Shown one piece after another: positions 38,186-47,451 of a DNA stretch of 64,000 nucleotides. The first letter of the stretch is position 1, and each line of letters begins with the position of its first letter. A program made the position numbers and the translations under genes. The notes beneath the pieces were generated by a model that saw only the letters and a list, made by a program, of their open reading frames with translations, was not told where the DNA came from and did no database searches. Origin of the DNA: Actinotalea subterranea (GTDB lineage: Bacteria > Actinomycetota > Actinomycetes > Actinomycetales > Cellulomonadaceae); contig NZ_VTTP01000002.1 of NCBI RefSeq assembly GCF_008364845.1, positions 310,001 through 374,000 on the forward strand, given 5' to 3'.

Positions 38186-39223
38186 TCAGCGTACGGCGGG
38201 TGCGGGTCCCGTCGAGCCACGGACGATGAGCTCCGGGTGGAAGAGCAGCTCGGTGCGGGGCACGCGCGCGCCGGAGACCTCCGAGAGCAGTGCGCTCACG
38301 GCGGCCTTGCCCATGCCGCTGACGGGCTGGCGGACGGTCGTCAGCGGGGGGTCGGTGAAGGCGATGAGCGGGGAGTCGTCGTAGCCGAGGACCGAGATGT
38401 CCTCGGGGACGCGCAGCCCGCGTGCGCGAGCCGCGCGGATGGCGCCGAGCGCCATGAGGTCCGAGCCGCAGATGATCGCGGTGTGCCCGCTGTCGATGAG
38501 CTCGCCGCCTGCGGCCTGCCCGCCCTCGACGGTGAAGAGCGTGGTGACGATGTGCTCGGCGGGGTCGATGTCGGGCGTCTGCCGCCGCAGGCCCTCGCTG
38601 AAGGCCGCGACCTTGCGGCGTGCGGGGATGTACCGGTCGGGGCCGATCGCGAGGCCGATCTCCCGGTGCCCGAGGGAGCGCAGGTGCCGCAGCGACAGGT
38701 CGATCGCGACGGCGTCGTCGGTGGAGACGGTCGGGGCGTCGACACCCTCGGCGTAGCCGTTGACCAGGACGACGGGGAGCCCGCGGCTGATCAGGCGGTG
38801 GTAGCGGTCCCGGCTCGCGGTCGTGTCGGCGTGCCGCCCGGAGACGAAGACGATGCCGTCGACGCCGTGCTCGAGGAGCATCTCGACGTACTCGTCCTCG
38901 GTGGTGCCGCCGGGGGACTGGGTGCACAGGAGCGGCGTGTAGCCGCGGTCGGAGAGGGTGGTCTCGATCGCCTGCGCGAGCGCCGGGAAGACAGGGTTGT
39001 CGAGCTCGGGCACGATGAGCCCGATGAGGCCCTCGGACCGGGTGCGCAGCTTCTCGGGACGGTCGTAGCCCAGCACGTCGAGGGCTGCGAGGACGGCCTT
39101 GCGCGTCTCCCCGGCGACACCCGCCTTGCCGTTGAGGACCCGTGAGACGGTCGCCGTGCTGACGCCGGCCTGGTCGGCAAGGTCCTTGAGGCGTGTACGC
39201 ACGTGGGGCAGCGTAGAGGACAC
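38186..39223 (-). CDS. LacI-family regulator of the maltose locus
   Basis: 345-residue LacI/GalR repressor. HTH at residues about 10-32 (TRLKDLADQAGVSTATVSRVLNGKAGV), hinge, and periplasmic-binding-like effector domain (IGLIVPELDNPVFPALAQAIE, EYVEMLLEHGVDGIVFVSGR, VLGYDDSPLIAFTDPPLTTVRQP). GTG 39223 is favoured over GTG 39229 because GAGGAG is at proper spacing. Divergent from malE; LacI-type operators lie between. MalR is the likely functional name. Confidence 0.88.
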   Translation of the reverse strand: MSSTLPHVRTRLKDLADQAGVSTATVSRVLNGKAGVAGETRKAVLAALDVLGYDRPEKLRTRSEGLIGLIVPELDNPVFPALAQAIETTLSDRGYTPLLCTQSPGGTTEDEYVEMLLEHGVDGIVFVSGRHADTTASRDRYHRLISRGLPVVLVNGYAEGVDAPTVSTDDAVAIDLSLRHLRSLGHREIGLAIGPDRYIPARRKVAAFSEGLRRQTPDIDPAEHIVTTLFTVEGGQAAGGELIDSGHTAIICGSDLMALGAIRAARARGLRVPEDISVLGYDDSPLIAFTDPPLTTVRQPVSGMGKAAVSALLSEVSGARVPRTELLFHPELIVRGSTGPAPAVR

Positions 39224-39270
39224 CAGCACCTCCTCGTGGTGGACGCCCCGGCCTCTGCGCCGGGTCTCTC

Positions 39271-39305
39271 GTAAGCGTTGCCTGAAAGTTACCGCAACGG
39301 CTTGC
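39271..39305. promoter_or_regulatory. LacI-type operator candidates between malR and malE
   Basis: GCAA-CGGC-TTGC at 39294-39305 is a perfect short palindrome followed by AGG. GTAAGCGTTGCC at 39271-39282 is an imperfect copy with central CG. CGTTGC and GCAACG also form an inverted repeat with a 12-bp spacer. All are the kind of sites bound by LacI-family maltose repressors. Confidence 0.5.
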
Positions 39306-39408
39306 AGGATCGCCAGTCGCCGGGTTAGCGTCCCGTCATCAGGGCCGGCGTCGGCGGTGAGACCGGCGACGGACGGCCGGTTTCACGACCCGTTTGGAGA
39401 CAACCCCG

Positions 39409-40644
39409 ATGCGACGGAGCATCCCCCTGGTAGCGGTGGCCCTGGGCGCCGCACTGACCCTGACCGCGTGCGCCGGATCGGACCCCGAGCCCGAGGAGTC
39501 CGCAGCCGCGGAGGAGACCGAGGCGGCCGACGGCGGCGCGCTGACCGTCTGGGTCGACGAGACCCGCCAGGCCGCGGTCGAGGCCGCAGCCGCCGACTTC
39601 GAGGCCGAGACCGGCGCCGATGTCGAGCTCGTGCTCAAGAACTTCGACGACATCCGCGCCGACTTCCTCGCGCAGGTGCCGACGGGCGAGGGCCCCGACA
39701 TCACCGTGGGCGCGCACGACTGGCTCGGCGAGATGACCGCCAACGGCGTCGTCGCGCCCATCGAGCTCGGCGACCTCGCAGGAGACTTCGCCGACGTGGC
39801 CGTCGAGGCGTTCACCTACGACGGCCAGGTCTACGGCCTGCCCTACGCGATCGAGAACATCGCGATCATCCGCAACACCGCGCTCGCGGACTCCACGCCC
39901 GCGACCTGGGACGAGATGATCGCGAAGGGCCGCGCGGCCGGCACGACCTACCCGTTCCTCGTCCAGGTTGACGAGAAGGGCGACCCGTACACGATGTACC
40001 CGCTCCAGACGTCGTTCGGTGCGCCCGTGTTCGCGCAGGCCGAGGACGGCTCCTACACGTCCGACCTCGCGCTCGGCGGCGAGACGGGCAACGCGTTCGC
40101 CACGTGGCTCAAGGCCCAGGCCGACGCCGGCGTGCTCTCGACGTCGATGACGTACGACATCGCCGTCCAGGCGTTCGCCGACGGCGAGTCGCCGTACATC
40201 CTCGGTGGCCCGTGGATGCTCGAGCAGTTCGCGGACCTCGACCTCGCGATCGACCCGATCCCGAGCGCCGGTGGCCAGCCCGCCCAGCCGTTCACGGGCG
40301 TCGCCGGCTTCTACGTCAACGCGCAGTCCGAGAACCAGGTGCTCGCGACCGACTTCCTCACCAACTTCATGGCCACAGAGGAGGCGCAGATCGCGATCTA
40401 CGAGGCGGGCAACCGTCCGCCGGCCCTCACGGCCGCTGCCGAGACCGTCTCCGAGGACCCGATCACGGCGGGCTTCCTGGCCGTCGGCGAGGGCGCCCTG
40501 CCCATGCCGTCGATCCCCGAGATGGGCTCCGTCTGGTCGTTCTGGGGCGTGACCGAGGCCGGCATCATCTCGGGCTCGATCGAGCCCGTCGCCGGCTGGG
40601 AGAAGATGGTCACGGACATCCAGGCCGCGATCGACGCGTCCTGA
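39409..40644 (+). CDS. malE: Maltose/maltodextrin ABC transporter substrate-binding lipoprotein
   Basis: 411-residue MalE-type solute receptor. Lipobox LTLTACAGS near Cys 21, an acidic linker, then the SBP_bac_1 fold: LTVWVDETRQAAVEAAAADFEAETG, PDITVGAHDWLGEM, YGLPYAIENIAIIRN, FTGVAGFYVNAQSENQ, EAGNRPPALTAAAE. Those blocks match maltose-binding proteins. ATG 39409 has GGAGA upstream; an in-frame TTG at 39394 is less likely. First gene of malEFG; a strong hairpin follows before malF. Confidence 0.92.
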   Translation: MRRSIPLVAVALGAALTLTACAGSDPEPEESAAAEETEAADGGALTVWVDETRQAAVEAAAADFEAETGADVELVLKNFDDIRADFLAQVPTGEGPDITVGAHDWLGEMTANGVVAPIELGDLAGDFADVAVEAFTYDGQVYGLPYAIENIAIIRNTALADSTPATWDEMIAKGRAAGTTYPFLVQVDEKGDPYTMYPLQTSFGAPVFAQAEDGSYTSDLALGGETGNAFATWLKAQADAGVLSTSMTYDIAVQAFADGESPYILGGPWMLEQFADLDLAIDPIPSAGGQPAQPFTGVAGFYVNAQSENQVLATDFLTNFMATEEAQIAIYEAGNRPPALTAAAETVSEDPITAGFLAVGEGALPMPSIPEMGSVWSFWGVTEAGIISGSIEPVAGWEKMVTDIQAAIDAS

Positions 40645-40663
40645 CGCGACGCAGCGTGACCGC

Positions 40664-40703
40664 CGTGGCGCGCAGCCGGAGCACCTGCCGGCTGCGCGCC
40701 ACG
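40664..40703 (+). terminator. malE-malF intercistronic hairpin
   Basis: CGTGGCGCGCAGCCGG pairs perfectly (16 bp) with CCGGCTGCGCGCCACG around an 8-nt loop, 20 bp after the malE stop. Such a stem-loop usually gives partial termination or protects malE mRNA, so that receptor is made in excess of permeases. Confidence 0.7.
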
Positions 40704-40838
40704 CGCACGACCCGCGCCCCGGGCGTCGCCCGGCGCGCGACCCCCACCGCACTGATGATCCGCACGGCCCGCCGGACCGGCAGGTCGGCGGCCCCCCACC
40801 CCTGACGCGCGCGCGGACCGCGACCAGCGCCCGCACGC

Positions 40839-40896
40839 CCCGAGGGTCGCGACGACGCGGCCCACGTCCCGAGGGTCGCGGCGACGCGACCCGGCC
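40839..40896 (+). repeat. 29-bp direct repeat before malF
   Basis: Two copies of a 29-bp unit beginning CCCGAGGGTCGCG lie back to back, 20 bp before the malF start. Purpose unknown. Confidence 0.55.
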
Positions 40897-40915
40897 CGCA
40901 GCCACGGAGGACCCG

Positions 40916-42559
40916 ATGAGCTCGCCCCACGTCCCACAGGCCACGCCGACGGACGGTGCACCGCAGTCCGACGAGGCGGGGCGCGACGTGCGGGTCGTGC
41001 CGCCGCGCGGCGGCGCCTCCCATGCACGCACGTGGTCGCGAGGGTTCCTCGCCAAGCTCGTGCTCCTCGCGGTGGTCGACGCGCTCGGCGTCTACGTCGC
41101 GATGGCCGCCCTCGCCCAGGAGTCCTACGGGATCCTCTGGGTCATGGTGGCGCTCCTCGTCGTCACCAACTGGGTCTACTTCTCCCGCCGGGCCGTGCCG
41201 CTGAAGTACTTCCTGCCCGGCCTCGCGTTCCTGCTCGTCTACCAGGTGTTCGTGGTCGGCTACACGGGCTACGTGGCGTTCACGAACTACGGGGACGGTC
41301 ACAACTCCACCAAGGCCCACGCGGTCGACGCGCTCCTGATCCAGAACGAGCAGCGGCTCGAGGACAGCGCGACCTACCCGCTCGCCGTCGTCGAGGGCGG
41401 CGGGGGACTGGGCTTCGCGGTGCTCGACGGGGACGAGGTCCGGGTCGGTACGGCCGACGAGCCCCTCGCCGACGCGCCGGACGCCGTGGTCGTCGACGGC
41501 GACATCACGGAGGTCCCCGGGTACGAGGTGCTGAGCCGCGCCCAGGTGCTCGAGCGGCAGACGGAGGTCACGGCGCTCCGGGTCCCGTACTCGGACGAGG
41601 CCGACGCCGGGTCGGTGCGCACCCAGGACGCGCGCAACGGCTACCTGTACCGCTCGACGCTCGTCTACGACGAGGCCGCGGACACGATGACCGACACCGA
41701 GACGGGCACGGTGTACGAGCCCAACCGTGACGGGCAGTTCGAGGCGGCGGACGGCTCGACGCTCGCGGTCGGCTGGCGGGTCCCCGTCGGGTTCGACAAC
41801 TTCACCACCGCGTTCGGCGACCCGCGGTACTCGACGCCGTTCTTCAAGGTGCTCGTCTGGACCGTGGTGTTCGCGCTGCTCTCGGTCGCGCTCACGTTCT
41901 TCGTGGGGCTCTTCTTCGCCGTCGTGCTCAACGACGACCGCATCCGGTTCCGGCGCGTGCTGCGGTCCTTCCTGATCCTGCCGTACGCGTTCCCGGCGTT
42001 CATGTCCTACCTGCTGTGGCGGGGGATGCTGAACAAGGACTACGGGTTCGTCAACACCGTGCTGCTCGGCGGCGCGGACCTGAACTGGCTGAGCGACCCG
42101 TGGCTCGCCAAGATCGCGATCCTCGGGGTGCAGGTCTGGGTGGGCTTCCCCTACATGTTCCTCATCTGCACGGGCGCCCTGCAGTCGATCCCGGGGGACC
42201 TCGTCGAGGCGGCCAAGATCGACGGGGCGGGCCGTCTGCGCCTGTGGCGGTCGATCACGCTCCCGCTGGTCCTCGTCGCGACCGCGCCCCTGCTCATCTC
42301 GTCGTTCGCGTTCAACTTCAACAACTTCAACATCATCGAGATGATCACCGAGGGCAACCCGCGGTTCCCGGACGCGTCGGTCCCCGTCGGCTCGACGGAC
42401 ATCCTCATCACGATGGTCTACTCCGTGTCCGGCCTCGACGGCGGCGCGGCGAAGAACTACGGCCTGGCCAGCGCGCTCTCCATCGTGATCTTCGTCATCG
42501 TGGCGACGATCTCGGTGATCAGCTTCAAGCGCACCCGCTCGCTCGAGGAGATCAACTGA
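40916..42559 (+). CDS. malF: Maltose ABC transporter permease MalF
   Basis: 547-residue permease. Three N-terminal spans (residues about 45-120) are followed by a large extracytoplasmic loop (about 120-300; MalF P2-like, with QNEQRLEDSATYPLAV and VLDGDEVRVGTAD). Then come the core spans with the EAA motif VEAAKIDGAGRLRLWRSITLPL near 435. The large loop is characteristic of MalF. Preceded by CGGAGG; 1 bp before malG. Confidence 0.93.
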   Translation: MSSPHVPQATPTDGAPQSDEAGRDVRVVPPRGGASHARTWSRGFLAKLVLLAVVDALGVYVAMAALAQESYGILWVMVALLVVTNWVYFSRRAVPLKYFLPGLAFLLVYQVFVVGYTGYVAFTNYGDGHNSTKAHAVDALLIQNEQRLEDSATYPLAVVEGGGGLGFAVLDGDEVRVGTADEPLADAPDAVVVDGDITEVPGYEVLSRAQVLERQTEVTALRVPYSDEADAGSVRTQDARNGYLYRSTLVYDEAADTMTDTETGTVYEPNRDGQFEAADGSTLAVGWRVPVGFDNFTTAFGDPRYSTPFFKVLVWTVVFALLSVALTFFVGLFFAVVLNDDRIRFRRVLRSFLILPYAFPAFMSYLLWRGMLNKDYGFVNTVLLGGADLNWLSDPWLAKIAILGVQVWVGFPYMFLICTGALQSIPGDLVEAAKIDGAGRLRLWRSITLPLVLVATAPLLISSFAFNFNNFNIIEMITEGNPRFPDASVPVGSTDILITMVYSVSGLDGGAAKNYGLASALSIVIFVIVATISVISFKRTRSLEEIN

Positions 42560-42560
42560 C

Positions 42561-43478
42561 ATGGCCACGCACACCGTGAGCGCCCCCGCGGCACGCCGTG
42601 GCCGGCGGCCCGCCGACCAGCACACCGCGGTCACCGGCCGCCGCTGGTGGAGCGAGCTCGGCTGGCGCTACGTCGTCGCCGGCCTCGCGATCGTCTACGC
42701 CGGGTTCCCGATCCTGTACGTCATCTCCGCCTCGTTCGCCTCCGGGGGCACCCTCACGGGTTCCAACCAGCTCTTCGGGACGATCACGGGCGACAACTAC
42801 GCGGCGCTCAACGACACGCGCTTCTGGTCCTGGGTCAGCAACACCCTGGTGATCGCGACGGTCACCGCCCTGGGCACCGTGCTCATGGGGGCTGCGGCCG
42901 CGTACGCGTTCTCCCGCTTCAGGTTCACGGGCCGGCGCGTCGGGCTCACGACGCTGCTCGTGATCCAGATGTTCCCGCAGCTCCTCGCGTTCGTCGCGGT
43001 CTTCCTGCTGCTGCTCGCGCTCGGCGACGTCGTGCCCGCTCTCGGCCTCAACTCCCGCCTCGCTCTGATCATGGTGTACCTCGGCGGCGCGCTCGGCGTG
43101 AACACGTTCCTCATGTACGGGTTCTTCAACACCGTGCCCAAGGAGCTCGACGAGGCCGCCAAGATCGACGGGGCGACCCACGCGCAGGTCTACTGGACGA
43201 TCATCCTGCGGCTCGTCTCGCCGATCCTCGCGGTCGTCGGCCTGCTGTCCTTCATCAGCTCGTTCTCCGACTTCCTGCTGGCCAAGCTCATCCTGCAGTC
43301 CGAGGAGAACTGGACCCTCGCGGTCGGGCTCTACCAGTGGGTCGCGGACCGCCTCTCGGCCAACTGGGGGCTCTTCGCCGCCGGTGCCGTGATCAGCGCG
43401 GTGCCCGTGGTCCTCCTGTTCATCTTCCTGCAGAAGTACATCGTCGGCGGGCTCACGGCGGGGTCCGTCAAGGGATGA
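42561..43478 (+). CDS. malG: Maltose ABC transporter permease MalG
   Basis: 305-residue second permease with six spans and the EAA motif DEAAKIDGATHAQVYWTIILRLV near 200. Ends LQKYIVGGLTAGSVKG, the classical MalG C-terminus. Its stop overlaps the next GH13 gene (ATGA). No MalK ATPase is in this cluster, so a shared MsiK-like ATPase elsewhere is expected. Confidence 0.94.
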   Translation: MATHTVSAPAARRGRRPADQHTAVTGRRWWSELGWRYVVAGLAIVYAGFPILYVISASFASGGTLTGSNQLFGTITGDNYAALNDTRFWSWVSNTLVIATVTALGTVLMGAAAAYAFSRFRFTGRRVGLTTLLVIQMFPQLLAFVAVFLLLLALGDVVPALGLNSRLALIMVYLGGALGVNTFLMYGFFNTVPKELDEAAKIDGATHAQVYWTIILRLVSPILAVVGLLSFISSFSDFLLAKLILQSEENWTLAVGLYQWVADRLSANWGLFAAGAVISAVPVVLLFIFLQKYIVGGLTAGSVKG

Positions 43479-45289
43479 GCCGGATCGACCTGGGCCCGCA
43501 CCACGACGGCAGCGGGCTCTACGTCCCGGCGGGCACCCCGGCGCTCGGCGACGTCGTACCCGTGCGCGTCCGCGTCCCCGCGTCGGCCGGGGAGCGCGGC
43601 GTCCACGTGCGCGTGGTGCGCGACGGCGAGCCCATGGTCACGCCCGCCCGCCTCGACCGCAGCACGCCCGACGAGCGCTGGTACGTCGCGGAGGTCCAGG
43701 TCCACAACCCGGTCACGTCCTACCGGTTCCTGCTCGACGAGCCGGGCGGCTACCGGTGGCTCAACGGACGTGGCCTGCACGCGCGCGACGTCCCCGACGC
43801 CGCCGACTTCCGGCTCACCGTCCACGAGCCCGCACCCGCGTGGGCCCGCGACGCCGTCGTCTACCAGGTGTTCCCCGACCGGTTCGCGCGCTCACGCGAC
43901 GCCGGGCGACGCGACCTGCCGTCGTGGGCGGAGCGCGCCGTGTGGGACGACGAGCCCGTGGGCGCGGGGCCCAGCACGCCGCGTCAGCTCTACGGCGGCG
44001 ACCTCGCGGGCATCGAGGAACGGCTCGACCACCTCGTCGCGCTCGGCGTCGACGTCCTGTACCTCACACCGTTCTTCCCGGCCCGCTCGAACCACCGCTA
44101 CGACGCCAGCTCGTTCGACCACGTCGACCCGCTGCTGGGGGGCGACGAGGCCCTGGCGTCCCTGTCGAGGGCGCTGCACGCCCGCGGGATGCGCCTCATG
44201 GGGGACCTCACCACGAACCACACGGGCGACGGGCACGAGTGGTTCGCGCGCGCGCAGGCGGACGCGTCGAGCGACGAGGCGTCGTTCTACCACTGGACCG
44301 ACGACGGGGGGTACGTCGGGTGGCTCGGCCACGCGAGCCTGCCCAAGCTCGACCACGGGGCCCCGGCGCTCGCGGCGAGGATGGTCGACGGGCCGGACTC
44401 GGTCATCGCACGCTGGCTCCGTGAGCCGTACGCGCTCGACGGCTGGCGCATCGACGTCGCGAACATGACGGGCAGGTACGCGGACGTCGACCGCACGCAC
44501 GCCGTCGCCCGGACGATCCGCCGCACGATGCGCGCCGTCGCGCCCGAGACCCTCCTGATCAGCGAGCACTTCCACGACGCGACCGGCGACCTGGTCGGCG
44601 ACGGCTGGCACGGCAACATGAACTACACGGGCTTCACGCGCCCCGTGTGGACCTGGCTGATACCCCGGGGTGCTGACGAGGCCATGTTCGGGCTGCCGGT
44701 GCCGCGACCCCGGCGGCCCGGCCCGGCCATGGTCGCCACGATGCGCGACTTCGACTCCGCCGTGCCGTGGCAGGTCACGTCCCAGCAGTGGAACATGCTC
44801 GGCTCGCACGACACGCCACGGATCCGCACGCTCCTGGGCGCCCCGGGTCTGGTCGAGGCCGCCGTGGGGCTCCTCATGACCTACCCCGGCACGCCCGTCC
44901 TGTTCGCGGGCGACGAGATCGGTGCGACGGGCCGCAACGGGGAGCACGCGAGGGTCACCATGCCCTGGGACCGCCCCGAGCGCTGGGACGCCGGGACGCT
45001 CGCCACGTACCGCACCCTCATCGCCGTCCGACGCTCGTCGCGCGCGCTGACCCACGGCGGGCTGCGCTGGGTGCTCGTCGAGGACGACGCCGTCGCATAC
45101 CTGCGCGAGACGTCCGACGAGCGGGTTCTCGTCCTGGTCGCACGCGCCCCGTGGGCAGGCGCGACGCTTCCCGGCCACCTCCTGGCGGGCGGCCGGGTCG
45201 AGACCCTGCACGGCCCGGACCTGCGCGCGGACGCCGACGGCCTGCACCTGCCCGGCGACGGGCCCGGCGTGGGGGTGTGGCGCCTGTGA
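43475..45289 (+). CDS. GH13 cyclomaltodextrinase/neopullulanase-like glycosidase
   Basis: 604-residue GH13 enzyme with an N-terminal beta-domain (residues 1-118; VHVRVVRDGEP, YRFLLDEPGGYRWLNG), as in the GH13_20 maltogenic amylase group. The barrel begins DAVVYQVFPDRFARS; nucleophile Asp327 in DGWRIDVANM, acid/base Glu364 in LISEHFHD, Asp446 in GSHDTPR. No signal peptide, so it degrades imported maltodextrins in the cytoplasm. It overlaps malG at its start and the AAC(3)-like gene at its end, forming a tightly coupled operon. Confidence 0.92.
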   Translation: MSRIDLGPHHDGSGLYVPAGTPALGDVVPVRVRVPASAGERGVHVRVVRDGEPMVTPARLDRSTPDERWYVAEVQVHNPVTSYRFLLDEPGGYRWLNGRGLHARDVPDAADFRLTVHEPAPAWARDAVVYQVFPDRFARSRDAGRRDLPSWAERAVWDDEPVGAGPSTPRQLYGGDLAGIEERLDHLVALGVDVLYLTPFFPARSNHRYDASSFDHVDPLLGGDEALASLSRALHARGMRLMGDLTTNHTGDGHEWFARAQADASSDEASFYHWTDDGGYVGWLGHASLPKLDHGAPALAARMVDGPDSVIARWLREPYALDGWRIDVANMTGRYADVDRTHAVARTIRRTMRAVAPETLLISEHFHDATGDLVGDGWHGNMNYTGFTRPVWTWLIPRGADEAMFGLPVPRPRRPGPAMVATMRDFDSAVPWQVTSQQWNMLGSHDTPRIRTLLGAPGLVEAAVGLLMTYPGTPVLFAGDEIGATGRNGEHARVTMPWDRPERWDAGTLATYRTLIAVRRSSRALTHGGLRWVLVEDDAVAYLRETSDERVLVLVARAPWAGATLPGHLLAGGRVETLHGPDLRADADGLHLPGDGPGVGVWRL

Positions 45290-46056
45290 TCACCCGGACG
45301 AGCCTCGCGGCCGACCTCGAACGCCTCGGCGTGCGCCCCGGCGGCGTGCTCCTCGCCCATGTGTCGCTCTCGCGGCTCGGCTGGGTGGTCGGCGGCGAGC
45401 AGGCCGTCGTGCTCGCCCTCGAGGACGCGCTCGGCCCGCGGGGGACCCTCGTGATGCCCAGCCAGTCGTGGCAGCTGTGCGACCCGGCGTACCTGCAGGA
45501 CCGGCCGGCCCACGAGTGGGACGCGGTGCGGGACGCGCTGCCCGCGTACGACCCCACGTGGACCCCGACGCGGACGATGGGCGCCGTCGCGGAGGCGCTG
45601 CGGACCCAGCCGGGGACCGTGCGCAGCGGCCACCCGCACCGCTCGTTCGCCGCCCACGGTCCCCGCGCCGCCGAGGTCGTGCGGCGTCACGACCTGGCGG
45701 ACCCCGTCGGCGAGGGCTCGCCCCTCGCAGCGGTCCACCGCCTCGACGGGCAGGTGCTCCTGCTGGGCGTGGGGCACGACAAGAACACCTCGCTGCACCT
45801 GGCGGAGGCCCGGTCCGGCCTGCCGGTGCGCACGGTCCCGAACGGTGCGCCCCTGCTGGTCGCAGGCGTGCGGCGCTGGGTCGCCTTCGAGGAGCCCGTC
45901 GTCGACGACGCCGACTTCGCCGAGGTCGGCACCCACTTCGCGGCGGCGGGGGGTGTGCGCTCGACCCAGGTCGGCGCGACGCTCGCCCAGCTCATGGACC
46001 AGCGTGCGCTCGTCGCGCACGCTGCGGCCTGGTTCGCCAGGCACCGCGCGTCCTGA
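45286..46056 (+). CDS. AAC(3)-family N-acetyltransferase
   Basis: 256-residue antibiotic N-acetyltransferase family protein (the family includes aminoglycoside 3-N-acetyltransferases). Conserved blocks: LLAHVSLSRLGWVVGGEQAVVLALEDALGPRGTLVMPSQSW, TPTRTMGAVAEALRTQPGTVRSGHPHRSFAAHG, and LLLGVGHDKNTSLHLAE. GTG 45286 overlaps the preceding stop (GTGA), so it is translated with the GH13 enzyme. Its place at the end of a maltose operon suggests a sugar or metabolic acetyl acceptor rather than drug resistance; either is possible. Confidence 0.85.
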   Translation: MITRTSLAADLERLGVRPGGVLLAHVSLSRLGWVVGGEQAVVLALEDALGPRGTLVMPSQSWQLCDPAYLQDRPAHEWDAVRDALPAYDPTWTPTRTMGAVAEALRTQPGTVRSGHPHRSFAAHGPRAAEVVRRHDLADPVGEGSPLAAVHRLDGQVLLLGVGHDKNTSLHLAEARSGLPVRTVPNGAPLLVAGVRRWVAFEEPVVDDADFAEVGTHFAAAGGVRSTQVGATLAQLMDQRALVAHAAAWFARHRAS

Positions 46057-46077
46057 CCGGGTGCGGCGTCCACTCGT

Positions 46078-46083
46078 TAAGGT
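46078..46083 (+). promoter_or_regulatory. -10 box of dgt (leaderless)
   Basis: TAAGGT ends 7 nt before the GTG at 46091, giving dgt its own leaderless transcript after the maltose operon. Confidence 0.5.
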
Positions 46084-46090
46084 CGTCCCT

Positions 46091-47374
46091 GTGCCACCCA
46101 CCGCGCAGCGACCCGTCGGCGAGTACACGACGGACGACCGTGAGCGGTGGGCCGCCGAGGCGCCCAAGTCCCAGGAGCGCACCCCGTTCGAGCGCGACCG
46201 CGCACGCATCCTGCACTCCTCGGCCTTGCGCCGGCTCGGGGCCAAGACCCAGGTCCTGGGCCCGGCGAGCGACGACTTCGTGCGGACGCGGCTGACGCAC
46301 ACGCTCGAGGTCGCGCAGGTCGGGCGCGAGCTCGGCAAGGCGCTCGGCTGCGACCCGGACGTCGTCGACACGGCGTGCCTCGCGCACGACCTGGGCCACC
46401 CGCCCTTCGGCCACAACGGCGAGCGCGCGCTCGCCGAGGTCAGCGCCGGCATCGGCGGGTTCGAGGGCAACGCCCAGACCCTGCGCCTCCTGACCCGGCT
46501 CGAGCCCAAGGTCGCCGACCCCGCCACCGGCCGGCCGGTCGGCCTGAACCTGACCCGCGCGAGCCTCGACGCGTCGACCAAGTACCCCTGGTCGGCCCTC
46601 GACGCCCCGCTGCGCCCCGACGGGACGCCGTCGGCCAAGTTCGGTGTGTACGCCGACGACGCCGAGGTGTTCGCCTGGCTGCGCGTGGGGGCGCCGGAGC
46701 GGGTCCGATGCCTCGAGGCCCAGGTGATGGACCTCGCGGACGACATCTCCTACTCGGTCCACGACGTCGAGGACGCCGTCGTCGGCGGGCGGCTCGAGCT
46801 CGACGTCCTCGCCGACCCGGCGGCGCGTGACCGGGTCGTCGCGCAGGTCATGGACTGGTACGGCAGCGTCGTCGACGAGGACGGCCTCCAGGCGGCCATG
46901 CGGCGCCTGCCCGCGACGGACACGTGGGTCTCGGGCTTCGACGGCTCGCGTCGGGCGCTCGCCGCGCTCAAGGACATGACGAGCCAGCTCATCGGCCGGT
47001 TCTGCGACGCGGCGATCGACGCGACCCGGGAGGTCTACGGGTCCGGGCCGCTCACGCGCTACGCGGCGGAGCTCGTCGTGCCGGCGCCGACGCTCGCGGA
47101 GATCCTCGTGCTCAAGGGCCTCGCGGTCACCTACGTCATGGCGCCGCGTGAGCAGGAGCCCCTCTACCGTCGCCAGCGCGAGCTGATCGCCGACCTCGTC
47201 GCGGTGCTGAGCGACCGGGCGCCCGTCGCGCTCGAGCCCCCGTTCGCGGCCGACTGGCTGGCGGCGGGCGACGACTCCGGGCGCCTGCGCGTCGTCGTCG
47301 ACCAGGTCGCGTCCCTGACCGACGTGAGCGCCGCCGAGTGGCACGCCCGGCTGGTCCGCCCGTCGCGCCTCTGA
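46091..47374 (+). CDS. dgt: Deoxyguanosinetriphosphate triphosphohydrolase-like protein
   Basis: HD-domain dNTPase that releases triphosphate from dNTPs. The N-terminus has RTPFERDRARILHSSALRRLGAKTQV; His70 in RLTHTLEVAQ and the HD pair at 99-100 in CLAHDLGHPPFGHNGE form the metal site; the distal Asp lies in DLADDISYSVHDVEDAV. 427 residues. dgt next to dnaG is a conserved actinobacterial pairing. Confidence 0.94.
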   Translation: MPPTAQRPVGEYTTDDRERWAAEAPKSQERTPFERDRARILHSSALRRLGAKTQVLGPASDDFVRTRLTHTLEVAQVGRELGKALGCDPDVVDTACLAHDLGHPPFGHNGERALAEVSAGIGGFEGNAQTLRLLTRLEPKVADPATGRPVGLNLTRASLDASTKYPWSALDAPLRPDGTPSAKFGVYADDAEVFAWLRVGAPERVRCLEAQVMDLADDISYSVHDVEDAVVGGRLELDVLADPAARDRVVAQVMDWYGSVVDEDGLQAAMRRLPATDTWVSGFDGSRRALAALKDMTSQLIGRFCDAAIDATREVYGSGPLTRYAAELVVPAPTLAEILVLKGLAVTYVMAPREQEPLYRRQRELIADLVAVLSDRAPVALEPPFAADWLAAGDDSGRLRVVVDQVASLTDVSAAEWHARLVRPSRL

Positions 47375-47439
47375 GGTCGCCCGGCCCCCGCCGCAGGCCC
47401 GGGTCGGTCCGCGCGTCGGGCCGGTGCGCCACCAGCACC

Positions 47440-47445
47440 TAGACT
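47440..47445 (+). promoter_or_regulatory. -10 box of dnaG (leaderless)
   Basis: TAGACT lies exactly 6 nt before the GTG at 47452. Confidence 0.55.
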
Positions 47446-47451
47446 CGCGCC

